A stretch of 30,726 nt of DNA from Smittium mucronatum (lineage: Eukaryota; Kickxellomycota; Harpellomycetes; Harpellales; Legeriomycetaceae), in contig LSSL01001467.1 of the NCBI GenBank assembly GCA_001953115.1, positions 1 to 30,726 on the forward strand, written 5' to 3'. Below the pieces are notes generated by a model. The model saw only the letters and a program-made list of their open reading frames with translations. It searched no databases and was not told the DNA's origin. Each line of letters begins with the position of its first letter. The first letter of the stretch is position 1. Below, one piece after another: positions 1-11,100 of the stretch. The translations under genes were made by a program, and so were the position numbers.

Positions 1-55
1 TGGAAGCCACAAAAAGCTATGAGGAAGAGTCTCTTTTACTTCAGTAATTTCAATA

Positions 56-1112
56 AAGTACGTTAGCGGTACCGAAATTTATAATCCGAAAATTTATAAC
101 GATATATCTAAAGATCCAGATAATATTTATTATTTGACTAGATTTAATATAAAAGATTTTAACGAGATATATTATATTTAAGAAAAGGATATTATCAAAG
201 CAGAAATGCGCAGGGGCGGAAAATCTATCTTTGCGCCAAAAAATAAATTACTTATTTTAATGAAGTATTTAATAAATTTCTTTAAATTTGAGAAACTTGG
301 TAGTGGTTTTAATATTTCAGGGCCATCAGTTTTAAATATAGTAAATTCAACAACAGGGTTAGTTAGAGATCCTCTCACTAAAAATTATCTATTCCCTATG
401 AAGAAGGAAATTCAACTGTCTACCCCAATTATTCTGAATAAAAATAAGGAAGTGGCCTTAATTATAACCCCATCGTATTTTTTATCTATAAGCCAAGCGG
501 CTCTTTTCTAGATGGAAAATTACTTTATTCTGGAAAAAAACACAGATATTTAGTGAAGCGAGAAGTTGAATTAATAACTAATTGGAGATGCTCTTTTATA
601 AGCCCAGCTGTAGAAGGGTCTATTCACGATATGTTTGTTTGTAGAGAGATGGAAAATACTTACAGAATTTTTTTGAAGAGGACACCTAATGACTATAGGA
701 TTGATGATGGTGACGATATTTATGACGGATGGGCCATAATGGCCGATAAAAGATATATTGGGTTTGAAAAAAAAAATTAGAGTAGTAATACCTAAAAAAA
801 GAGCTTCTTGGAGCAGGCAAGTATTTCACATAGCCAAAACTCGGTATTAATAAATCAAAAAAAATTCGATCTCAACATCGGAATTACTCCCAGATCAACA
901 AATAGATTATAGTGAGATAATAATTGTTGAGAATTTTTCGTTAGACTAAAGGTAGTTTTTAAAATAGCAAGAGATAAATTCAGAGGTTCATTACATAACA
1001 TATAGATTATCACTGACATATGTGTAGCACTGACAAATTTACATATTAAAAAATCACCTCTAAGAATAGATGACATTAAACTGTATGATACAATTAGAAT
1101 AAAAGATGTATA
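56..1112 (+). pseudogene. PIF/Harbinger (HARBI1-like) DDE transposase, decayed
   Basis: This is a broken transposase of the DDE_Tnp_4 type, which cuts and pastes a DNA transposon in the nucleus. Reading is open from about 56 in one frame. It passes one TAA near 180 and continues through a helix-turn-helix-like part (FNISGPSVLNIVNSTTGLVR, 310-370). A frameshift between about 470 and 490 moves to the frame holding FLDGKLLYSGKKHRY (507-551) and VEGSIHDMF (about 610-636), with a candidate catalytic Asp at 628. That frame also holds WAIMADKRYIGFEKK, with Asp at 745; the family usually has Gly where this copy has Arg. After a stop at 778, VVIPKKR, SRQVFHIAKTR and, in a shifted frame, RLKVVFKIARDKFRGSLHN and CVALTNLHIKKSPLR (950-1070) follow the usual C-terminal order. 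The first catalytic Asp region lies at the frameshift and cannot be seen cleanly. No terminal inverted repeats were identified. The frames are seen directly; the family is inferred from motif order. Confidence 0.75.
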
Positions 1113-4100
1113 ATCCTTAAAGAAAAGAAAAGAAATCAAAGTACAGAAATAAAAAAAAAATTAACCAAATTATTCCGGAATGAGATGTCCATTTCAAAAA
1201 ATACTTCAGAAAGTTCCTTTATGGTAAGTAAAAAACACGCTTTTATGAAAAGAAAAGCTTCTTCAGAGCCTTAAATTGGTGATTCAGATTACTTCTTGAA
1301 TTAAAGTTCTTTTTAAATTATCTTTTTTATCTTTTAATACTAGCTCTTAAGTGGACTCATTTATATTATCAGCAGATAAATTGAATATAATATAAAAGCA
1401 TTATTCAATAGTAAGATAACTCTAATTATTAAAAAATAGTATAAAATAATCTTAAATTTTATTGCATAAATATTTTTTTTTGCTATAAAACCCTTTTTGT
1501 GTTACTTTTATTGAAATCCTCCTTCTGCTTTATTATTATTCATCTTTTTACATAATATCAAAAAGATTAAACTTCGAAAAGCCTTAAATATAATTTGATG
1601 AAATTAGCTACAGAAATTTTGATTCCAACCGAATATTTTTGATTGTAAATTATCTTTTGTTTATTATTGGTAGAAATTAGATTATTAAGTTAATAATATT
1701 TGATATAAATGGCTTATTTCTAAAAAAAATCAGATTTTTTTGTTAGTGCAAATAATTACTACCAATGTAGATAGAATTTCAAACAGGTAAATTTAGGTTC
1801 TTTCATTTTAAAATTTTTTTTTTGCTCCAATCGTTCTTTCTTTTTGAAAATCACTTAGACTTTTTTTTTGGAGTTTCGCTTAATATATGAAAGGCGTACT
1901 GTTAAAAACAATTAAAGTTTCAATATTTACCAAAAATTAAGAACCCGGAAATCACGAAGTGGGTAGATAATATCGAGGCTAATTATAATGGTAAAAATAT
2001 TATTTTTACAACTATTAAAATCAATTATTTGATAATTCTCGTTTTTATGCATATTTGAATAGATATACACACGCTTTTGTGGTTAGAAATAAAACAACTA
2101 ATTTTTAAAATAGTAAAAACCACACTTATATATATATGGATATATCCAGAATAAAATATGAAAATTTTAGCCAAGCTACTGTTTTTAATTTGCTTTTAAA
2201 TGTAAATTTTGGAAGATAACTTTTCAAAGTACATGAACAAGAGACTTTAATAGTTAAAGATAGAAGTTGAAAAGTTGAGGGGAAAACATTTAATATATTT
2301 TTTATACGTATAATCTACATTGGATTTCATAACATTAGTCTTTATTATATTGCTACTTCTTTGAAACCAAAATACACTTATGTTATTACACAAGACTCTA
2401 ATTTAAAAAAAAATAATTTGATAAGTAAAGTTTCTTTTAATACAATGCGAATTTTTGGAAATGATTAATATAAAAAAACACTTACTTTCTTCACATTTTT
2501 GAGATTTAAAAATATTATGCACAAGTTTTGTGAATTCCCAATTTAGAACAAAAAAATTTATATGGATTTCTAAAAAGATTAAGTTTTTTGTAATTGTGAA
2601 TTGATGTTAAATTGGAGTTTTTCTTTTCATATATTTTATTTTATTTTGACTCTTGATGTTTATAATCACCATTTCACGCTATGGATGATTTAGAAATTTG
2701 AGGTTAAATAACCCACCAAATTACCATTTCATTTTCAGTATGAAAAATTTACATTCTACCAAATACAGGTTTATTGGTCGATGGAAAAAAAAATTATAGT
2801 AGATACCTCCAATTGAGACAACTAGATGATTTTAATAGAGACATACCAATTAAATAGTGATTTTGAAAAGGTGATATTATCAATTATCTTTTTCCTATTG
2901 TTTGATTTGCATTTCAACAGCAATATTATTTTCGATTCAATAATTTTTTAAATGAACTAATCATTTTCTAATAAAAAAATATCAAAGATTAATCAATATA
3001 ATATTTAAAGTAATAGCTCTGAATAATATTAGATATTTTTCCATATATAAATATATTTATATATATTGGAATTCAAATTTTGGATCGATAAATATTTTTA
3101 AATAATTAATAAAATAAAATTTCAATAGGAAGGTGTCTGAAATAAATGTTTTTGCATAAATTGTGAAGCTGTTTTATTTCAAGATTTTTTCCAACAATTT
3201 TTTAAATAGATTGGAGAATATTATTTGAACCTTTAAATTTACCTAATTTTATTTTTAAAAAAATCCAATAGCATTTAGCATAAACAATTGGTTAATTGGA
3301 GGATAGATTGACTAATATGATGATCTATAAAGTAATTTTACACACATTAGCATATTTAAGGAGTATTTCACAATAACTTATAGTAGTAGTTACTAGAAAT
3401 CGGATTAAAAAACAGAAGAGGTTTTACTGAATTGGATCATTTATTATTTATAGCATTATCATTTTAATGAAAAATTATCCTATTACGTAACAACTATAGA
3501 ATAAAATGCACAATTTAGTTTTTTAATATATAATTGGGCGGTATTTTTTTAATTGTTCGTTTATATCTTTATAAACATATAATGCAGATAATTCCTCTGA
3601 TAAAATCCATAAATTTCTTTAAAAATATAGATGAATTTTTGGATTTAAATCATTGTCTCTAATATTCCTTTAAATCTTTATTATTTTGTTTTAAAAATAT
3701 AAAAAAATTGTTTTATTAAAATGGAAAAAATTAATTGCTAATAATACTTCAGCTTAAATTTGTGTTTTCGAATCATTGAGATGATAATTTTGCTGAATTT
3801 TTTTTGAAACTTTATTTCAAATATATATATACCCATATCCTTTGTTATAAAACCTAACCTATATTAATTTGATATTATATTAAAAGATATTAAATGCTCC
3901 AAAAACCAAATGATTGGTATAATAGAGGAAGATATGTCGATTTTATTGGAATCATATTGTAATATTAATATTAATGATGAAATATGACTATATAATCTAA
4001 AAAAATCATCGAAAATCTGGAGGTAAAAACATTTAAATACACTTTTTTTAAAGTAAATTTGATTTTTTTTTTGAATTTTTTTTTATATATCTCTTACTAT

Positions 4101-4544
4101 TGTAGCTTTTAAAGTTTATACAAATAATTGATGAGAGTAAATACATTATGGATGATTATAAAGCAACATCCAAACTTTAAAATTTAAAATTATCCAATAT
4201 CCCACCCTTAATCAAATTCAGACTATTATGATATCCTTTTACTATCGATAAAACATAGGCGTTTAAATTTCAATTATATAAAGACTTTTTATTTAAATTA
4301 AAAAAATTATGTTAAATTTTTAGATGACTCTTTTTTGAATAAATTTTTATTTAAAATCATTTTAATATATTAGTTTACTTTATATTAAATAAAAATTATG
4401 TTAAATATAGCCGAAAATATTTAACCTATTTTTATTGATTGATTAATTTTTAAGAAGACTAAAATTTTTTTTTTGCTTTTTCTTCCTCTTTCCTTTTCAG
4501 CTAACCAATCATGAATCTATCACAACTAGCATTTTTTTCTCATT
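1113..4544. other. AT-rich stretch with no supported gene
   Basis: This is about 3.4 kb of very AT-rich DNA with short homopolymer runs and small AT dinucleotide tracts (for example around 3045-3065 and 3820-3835). All frames are densely closed. I recognise no domain, RNA gene or element end here. It may be the decayed body of older transposons such as the Harbinger copy just upstream. Confidence 0.5.
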
Positions 4545-6055
4545 TATTTACGAATAAATTTGCACAAATTTATATCTCTACAAAAAATCTATACATGAAC
4601 ATGTTATATCGTTGAAACATAGCATGTTCTTATTGACTTTTAAAATTATAGCTCTTCCCAAATCTTCATTGAGCTGAATAAAACTGCTGTAATCGCTGTA
4701 ACTAATTTTATTAATAAGTTCTTCGTCTTTCTCATTTCTAAATGTTACCAAAATCTTATACTGATGTTTAGTATCGTCGATTACAAAAATGTAGCCATTC
4801 ATGATTTAAGTAATATCTACAGATGAATATAACATATTGGAAATTTTATGCGGGTTATCTTTTTTTAAATATTCAACTATTTCAAAGAATTTTGGAATAG
4901 TTTCTACGATTTTTAAAGATTTCCGATCAAAAATTTTAGTTTTAAGAGTCAATTTGAAGTTTTCAAGGCAGTTAATTGTACTCGGTGAAATAATTTCAGA
5001 TTATTCATACCAATTAGGACTCTTTTCAAAGTATTTTTGGTGTAAAAAATCAATATGAGACTTTTTTTTCCCTCAAACTCCTGGTATTTTTTCATAAAAA
5101 GATCCCAATATAACTCAAATAATTCTTTATTTTATGCTGTTTGTATTTAAAATAGATCATTTTTTATACTTTAGTTGAATTTTGGTTTCCTTGATGAAAT
5201 TTCCTTTAATAAATTTCTTCTTATGTGTGCCCAACAGTTTATTCTGATAGTTTATGGGCTGAATTTTCTTATATCGCTGGTTATACTTGGTGCAAAATCG
5301 GAAATTAATTTTTTTTAATTTTAAAAGTATATAATTCTATTTCTATAAGCTCTTTTATTTTTTGGAAGGTCCATAAAAATGAAACTTCATTTCCATTATC
5401 GATTAAACCAAGCGTAACGGGAAAGAATTTTCTATCATTGTCACATACCACTATAACAAACACAGAATAAACAATATCTCTATATCTATATGTTTTCCAG
5501 ATTTATTTTTGATTTCTCTTTAAGCCTTTCAATAAGCTTTTTAGTGCTGATGAATACTTTGGGTTTTCCCTGAATAATTTTTTCGTCTATAATCGGATTG
5601 CTGCCTAGTTTGTGACTTAATATTATCATTTTTCATATTTCATTCAGTTCAACAAGAGTTAAGTTTCCATTCACTTTATTTTATAATTTATATAAGATAC
5701 AAGTAAAATTTTCTATAGTCAACCTTAATTCCTTTGACTGAAAGAATTATTTTTATTTCTCATAGTTTTCGAGCGCCATCATAAAACTTGCTAATTTCGT
5801 TAGATAAAGATATAGATGTACCATTTTGTAAGCAATCATTGCAATGGGTTTTTGAAGTGTACTTTTTTTTTTTTACATTCAAAAAGTGATATCTTTATAT
5901 TTTCATTACAGTGTTGCATTTGCATTATTTTATTTCTTACAATGATAATAGGTAACGTTGTAATTTTTCAGTTTACTGTTTTTCCGTATGCACCTGTTCC
6001 ATTTCATGAATTCAATTTGATCCAAATCAAAAATTTCTTCTTTCCATTTATCCAT
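4545..6055 (-). pseudogene. Mutator-like (MULE) transposase, decayed, with FLYWCH-like and SWIM-like ends
   Basis: Read right to left on the minus strand, three frames together give the order expected of a MULE transposase, the nuclear DDE enzyme of Mutator elements. A start-like ATG lies at 6055 (MDKWKEEIFDLDQIEF). It is followed by a Cys/His-rich part (YYHCKK, then QHCNENI about 5820-5960) resembling a FLYWCH zinc finger. The core has SVFVIVVCDNDRKFFPVTLG and FLWTFQKIKELIEIEL (5320-5480), then ISDFAPSITSDIRKF (about 5260-5305), which matches the family's second acidic block. WAHIRRNLLKEIS follows (about 5190-5240), then NKELFELYWDLFMKKY (about 5085-5130) and TINCLENFKLTLKTK (4934-4981). The end (4578-4650) has CSC followed by C-A-N where a SWIM motif would have C-K-H, so the His appears lost. 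Many stops and frameshifts mean it is not functional. Terminal inverted repeats were not found. The alignment is by eye; the family call is inference from motif order. Confidence 0.72.
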
Positions 6056-7018
6056 TTTTGAGATACCAGTTTAAAAAAAATTATTATATACTATAAGAAA
6101 GCTATCGCCTATAAATATCTATAAAAATAAGGTATTTTAGGGACAAAAGTTTCCATTGTTTTATATTTTATTAATTTCGAATGTATTTCAAAACTGATAT
6201 TTGATTTTTACTGTATGTTTTGATTTATTTTGTTTTTAATTTCAACCCCCAATAAATATAACACGGTAAAAAGAAATCCGGACAATTATAAAATCTTTTT
6301 TTTTTGCGGACCTTTTATTAAATTCGTGTGTGAAAATTGCTGGCTAAAATTAAATGTCTATTTTTTAGAGAATTCGCGGATTTTTCAACATTTCATCTTT
6401 TTTTTTTCCGACATTCTGCTTTATTGTTAAGGCCAATCATATTATAAACATATATAAATTTTATTAATGACTTATTTTTCTTTGATGTTTAATATTGGTC
6501 CGGAAAAAAAATAGACTATTTTTAAAGTAACAGGTGGGCTTTAATTACTTAAAATTTTCCATCATATAGGTAAACCAGCCAATAAATACTACATCAGGAG
6601 CGGCTTTAAAGTTCAGCTATTCCAAAATCTATACAATCCATCATAAGAATATTTTTTTCTCATTCAACTACGTTTTGTGTATAGTATATTCTTTTTATCA
6701 TAATTATGCAATGATATTTATATAAAGATATTTATAATTATTTTACTTGTTTAATTAGCGAATTTGTACTAATGAAAATATCATATTTTCGATTAGAGAT
6801 GTAATGAAAGTTTAGATTTTGAAGGGGGAAAAACTTATTTAGTGCTTCAGATAATACATTGAAGGGTTTATTTAATAAAAACGATACTAATTAATAACAA
6901 ATTTAATCCGCAAATTGTTATTTAATAGTCCAAATCAAAGTATTTATATTGCATTATGGATTTTGAAAATATATAAGCAATAAACGTGATTTTTGAAGCC
7001 ATTTAATAATTGATTTTG
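6056..7018. other. AT-rich stretch with no supported gene
   Basis: No coding signal is credible here. Pyrimidine-rich and CCGGA/GCGGA-containing words recur between 6270 and 6515. One pair (T-run plus GCGGACC at about 6293-6312, GGTCCGG plus A-run at about 6498-6515) is an imperfect inverted repeat that could mark a small non-autonomous element. The match is short and biased by homopolymers. Confidence 0.4.
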
Positions 7019-7240
7019 GTTTTTTTCTACTTTAAGTTCTAATAGTAGAGCTCAAATAAAGATGAATATATAAAAATTAAAAACAAGAAAAAAGCAGCTA
7101 TATGAATTGTTAACACTCTAACTATAGCATTTCTATTGGTTATTTTCAGCGCGATCCTTAATAGATTGGAGTGATATTTAAAATCGACCCCCCCCCCTCC
7201 TACCCCCCGATTTTTCTTCAAGTAGACAGATGACCCAGCT
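7019..7240 (-). mobile_element. Old copy of the LINE-family 3' region (T-run to C-run module)
   Basis: On the plus strand a T-run (7020-7026) is followed 168 bp later by a run of ten C (7188-7197), then TCC and CTTCAAGTAG near 7217. The copy at 12888-13790 has the same order and spacing: T10, 180 bp, C8, TCCC, then CTTCAAGTAG. The sequence between is much diverged but alignable in patches near the T-run (AATAGTAG against TATAGTAAG). The minus strand would be the sense strand, with the T-run as poly-A tail. The coding part of the element is not recognisable here and no target duplication was found. Confidence 0.45.
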
Positions 7241-8160
7241 TAAGCATGGTATTAAAATATCTTGCTTCTCAATAAAAAAAGGTTCAATCAAATTCATAAG
7301 CTTAAAAATATAGCCAATTTAAAAATGTTTAACAGAAATCCGAACCCAACCCAAACGAAGGATTTAATAAAATTTCCTATACTTGATAATTTGCTGCATA
7401 TCATACCACTTTGCTTATAAAACAGCGGGGTTTGAGCTATAATCCTCCAAACTGCCTAAGCAGTTTTTTCACCAGCTACTAGAAAACCAGCTAACAGGAT
7501 ATCTATCTAGAAATTAGTTTTGGGCTCTCGTAACTACTTTCAACCAGGAATAACTCATGTACGATAGATTTTTTGAGATATTGAGCTTAAAAAAGCGCCC
7601 CATTTAGTGCCTTATCAAGGCTAAGTATCCATTTTTAAAAAAACTATGGAAGCCGTTTTTTAGGCTTGCTCTATAATTTTCTATTTCGAAGACTGTGGTA
7701 AATATATTTAGTGCAGAGGTTTTTGTATCACGTAATTTTATTGCAAGATAAATTCGGTGCAGAGATGTAAAGGAATAACCACCAATGGAATTTAGCGAAT
7801 TAGTGTAAATAATTTCTATTGGTAGATGAAATATACAATCTAATCTACTAGCAATTGTTTGCTCTTAGGTTTTGAGTGCAGATTTCTGAGCCAAAACTTC
7901 AAATGTAATGCATGTTAACAGCCAATAAAAGTAGTTTTCATTCCTGTCTCATTATTGGCAGGCTTCTATTATTCATCAAACTGAAGATAGCTAATCGCGC
8001 AATTAAGAATCTGAATGTGGCGCCGAGTGGACAAATGGTCTTGGCGCTAATAAAACCAAAGCAGCTGAATCTTGATAAGCAATAAAATTTGAATAACTTA
8101 GTATCCTTAATTTTGATATTCAATTAAGCACAAACTGCTTCCTATTTTTTCTTTCATAAC
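7241..8160. other. Region upstream of the HECT gene, no supported gene
   Basis: This leads into the HECT start codon. It contains one micro-insertion (listed separately), and ATTGG/CCAAT words near 7786 and 7817. The 60 bp before the ATG are pyrimidine-rich (CTTCCTATTTTTTCTTTC). I see no clear TATA element and no upstream exon. The short minus-strand frame at 7938-8123 matches nothing I recognise and is probably chance. Confidence 0.4.
7711..7764 (-). mobile_element. Micro-insertion of the LINE 3' end with 8-bp direct repeats
   Basis: The 8-mer GTGCAGAG occurs at 7711-7718 and again at 7757-7764. It encloses 38 bp that read, on the minus strand, ATCTTGCAATAAAATT followed by ACGTGATAC and an A-run. 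That matches the last bases of the retroposon at 12888 (CTATAAAATTCCGTGATAC plus poly-A). The unit contains AATAAA. This is the form expected of a non-LTR insertion cut off about 28 nt from its tail and flanked by a target-site duplication. The tail is only five A long, so it may be old. Confidence 0.55.
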
Positions 8161-11100
8161 ATGATTATAAAAAGTTCTGGGATCGAAAATGCACCCGTCC
8201 AAACCCCGCTTACTACTCCCGAACCTACCAGCTCTTTATCCAACTTACAGAAAAACGCCTTCCCAGGCATAAGCTGCAGTAATAGTCAAGCTAGGTCTGA
8301 TCCTCAACCTTCCGTTTTTGATGCTGCTCTTAATCAAGGCAGTAGAGTCGAAGGGCCCATTTTTACCAAATCTTCCCTTAATCCCGAATATTTGCTCTTT
8401 TTAGAGTCTGTTAAAAGCCTCTCCAGCGAGGGAAGTAGCATCAGGCAGGCTACTATGAATAAAGATATATTTCTTTATCTTGGTAATGCAGTCCCTACCG
8501 ACTATGGTCTGGGGTCGTTCAAAGATTCTGGCAAGTTGGGTCAGCGTTTAGCTTCGATATCCACCCTTAAAAAAAAGTTTTATCTGCAACTTACTAATGG
8601 TTGTGGGAATTCGGATTGCAAAGATCCTTATTGCTTTTTCGTAGAAAAAAGAAATATGTTGGGTGGACGCCAAAAGTTGGCTTATTGCGAATACCTGGCC
8701 ATTCGGGCCTTCGAGAATCCTTTTGAACCAAACTTTCAACCTCATCTACCCGACAATTTGTCGAGTGATCCCTCCTATTCTTCCTTGTGTGATTCTCAGG
8801 GAAGACCTTTTGTTGCTATAGTTAAATCGAAATCACCAAACAAGCCTTACAGCTTCATTCCTTCAATGTTTTCCTTGTACTACAATTTTGTGAAAAAATC
8901 ATATAAATTAAACCCTCGTGAATCAATGAAGCAGGCTTTTCCTACTGAACATGATTCTTCTTCAAACCAAATACTTAAAAAAATCGGCATGAGAACCCAT
9001 CTGAAATATGATGTTGACAACGAACCACTGATTGCTCTCACTAAAATAAATCAATCCAATCTGTCTGCTTTACTTGAGATATCTTCCGATTTAGACCATA
9101 AGCTTTTGATCAATTCTTTGAGAACTATATTGACAACTGTAGAGTTTTTATTTCGTAGCTTTAATAATGAACTTGATTTATGTCCACCGCCTACAAGTCC
9201 CCCCATACCCAGTCTACCTAATGCAACGACACATAATATATCTGATTCTATTTCCTCTTCTCAATCTATTTATCGTCATTTTAATTTAAAATTTGATCTA
9301 AAAAGTTGTATAGAATTTGGAAGTCTAATTTCCCCTCATTTCAAAGATGTAGAGAGATCCGCTAAAATAGGTATTTCCAGATTGAAAAAAATTATGAACA
9401 GATCTCACTCTCAATTTCGTACTAGCCATGACTACAATTCATTTCTCGTTCAACTCCATACCAACTGTGTTATTTTGGCCAAGTTAATTCTAATTTTAAG
9501 CCAGGTATTCATTAGCAATGATATTTGCCACATAAACACCTTTAAAAGTCTGTTTGCTGATTTGGGTCTCCTAGTTATACTTAGTATCCGAAATAGCAAA
9601 GACATGGGTTCAAATATCGAAATCTTTTGGAGAGATTATTTCAGAGAAATTCCAAATGCCAATTTTGGTTCTATCGTCGAAAGTTTGAACATTGAAATAG
9701 ATGCTTATCTGTATGAAATATACTACAACTCCAAGAGTGAATATAGTTGGGCTGTCAAAACTGCCAAAATAAATAGCAAAGTTTTGGTTACTACTGAAGG
9801 CTTTTCTTCAAATTTGAGGAATCTACTATACTTGCAAACTATTCTATTCGAAGTGAATAAAGCAAAAATAATTTACGAATTTTCTTCATTCAATTACATT
9901 GACCCTAGCAAGTTCAGCTTGGATGAAAATGGCTGGATAGTGGACTTCGATTTCCTATATGAATATTCTAGGTTCTATCGTCATTCCGAGTATCTGTGCT
10001 CTGGCACTGTTTCTCCCCCAAACTCCCTTAATAAAGGAATCGAAGAGAATTTTTTTAGTATTTTGGAGTTTAGATATTTATTTCCTTCAAAAATGATCCC
10101 TAAATTAATCCAAGCTGAAAGCTTTGTAAGAATGAAGTATAACTATTTATCCTCAATGGTAAAAGTAGGCGAGATTGGTCAGCTAAAAAAATCCATGTTA
10201 CTTGGCATGGATTTTACACACTCAGACCAAATAAATTCCGGAATCGATTCTGGAATTTTGTCAAATATAGATCCACAATTCTCTTACATGGCTGATTTTC
10301 CTTCAAGCACCGGGTGGACAAAATTAGGAGAGTATAAATCTCTGATTAGGCACCGTTGCAATCCCTATTTACTTTTTGGTGTTAGGAGATCCAATCTTTT
10401 GACAGACAGTATAGACATGCTTGTAGCTAATATAGATAAAATAGGATATCCTTTAAAGGTCAGGTTTGTTGATAGCGGTGAGGATGGCTTAGATATGGGT
10501 GGAATACAAAAAGAGTTCTTCAATTTACTATTGCCGAAAATTCTAGATCCTGATTTGGGGTTGTTCAGATTTGCAGAAGCTACTGTAACCATAGATAATA
10601 CCAATAACGAGCTTTTCAGTGTGGAGTTCACCGGAGAAAAAAATTATGTTTGGCCTAACGGAGGTTGTCCTTCCGGATATCTCGAGTACTTTCAATATGT
10701 TGGGATGTTTTTAGGTATAGCTTTCAACAACATGGTTCTATTGGACAATTCTTCTGTGGCTCCGATACCACGACAGCTATTGGATATGCTACTGGTAGAA
10801 TGGCCCGAGAGAAAAAAAATAATGACAAATTGGCGAGCTGAGGAATGGTTAGATTATTGCAAAGATTTGTTTCCAGTGTTAGTTGAAGGTTTAAGGAGTT
10901 TATATAATTATGGGAACTCCAAAAATGATATAGGCTCAGTCCAGGATGTTTTTTGCCATACATTTGACATTTCCTTGCCTGACCCATTCGGAACTCGGCA
11001 AGCTAGATTTTCTGATAATGGTTTACTTCATAAAAGTAATGCAGGTTTAGATGAAAGAGAAGAGATAGAGCAGATTATCAAATATGACAGTAAAAGGACA

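Noticed and set aside
6270..6515. Possible small inverted-repeat element with GCGGACC/GGTCCGG ends
   Set aside because: The match is short, imperfect and carried by homopolymer runs. No target duplication was found.
7938..8123. 61-codon minus-strand frame just upstream of the HECT gene
   Set aside because: It matches no domain, and its length is compatible with chance.
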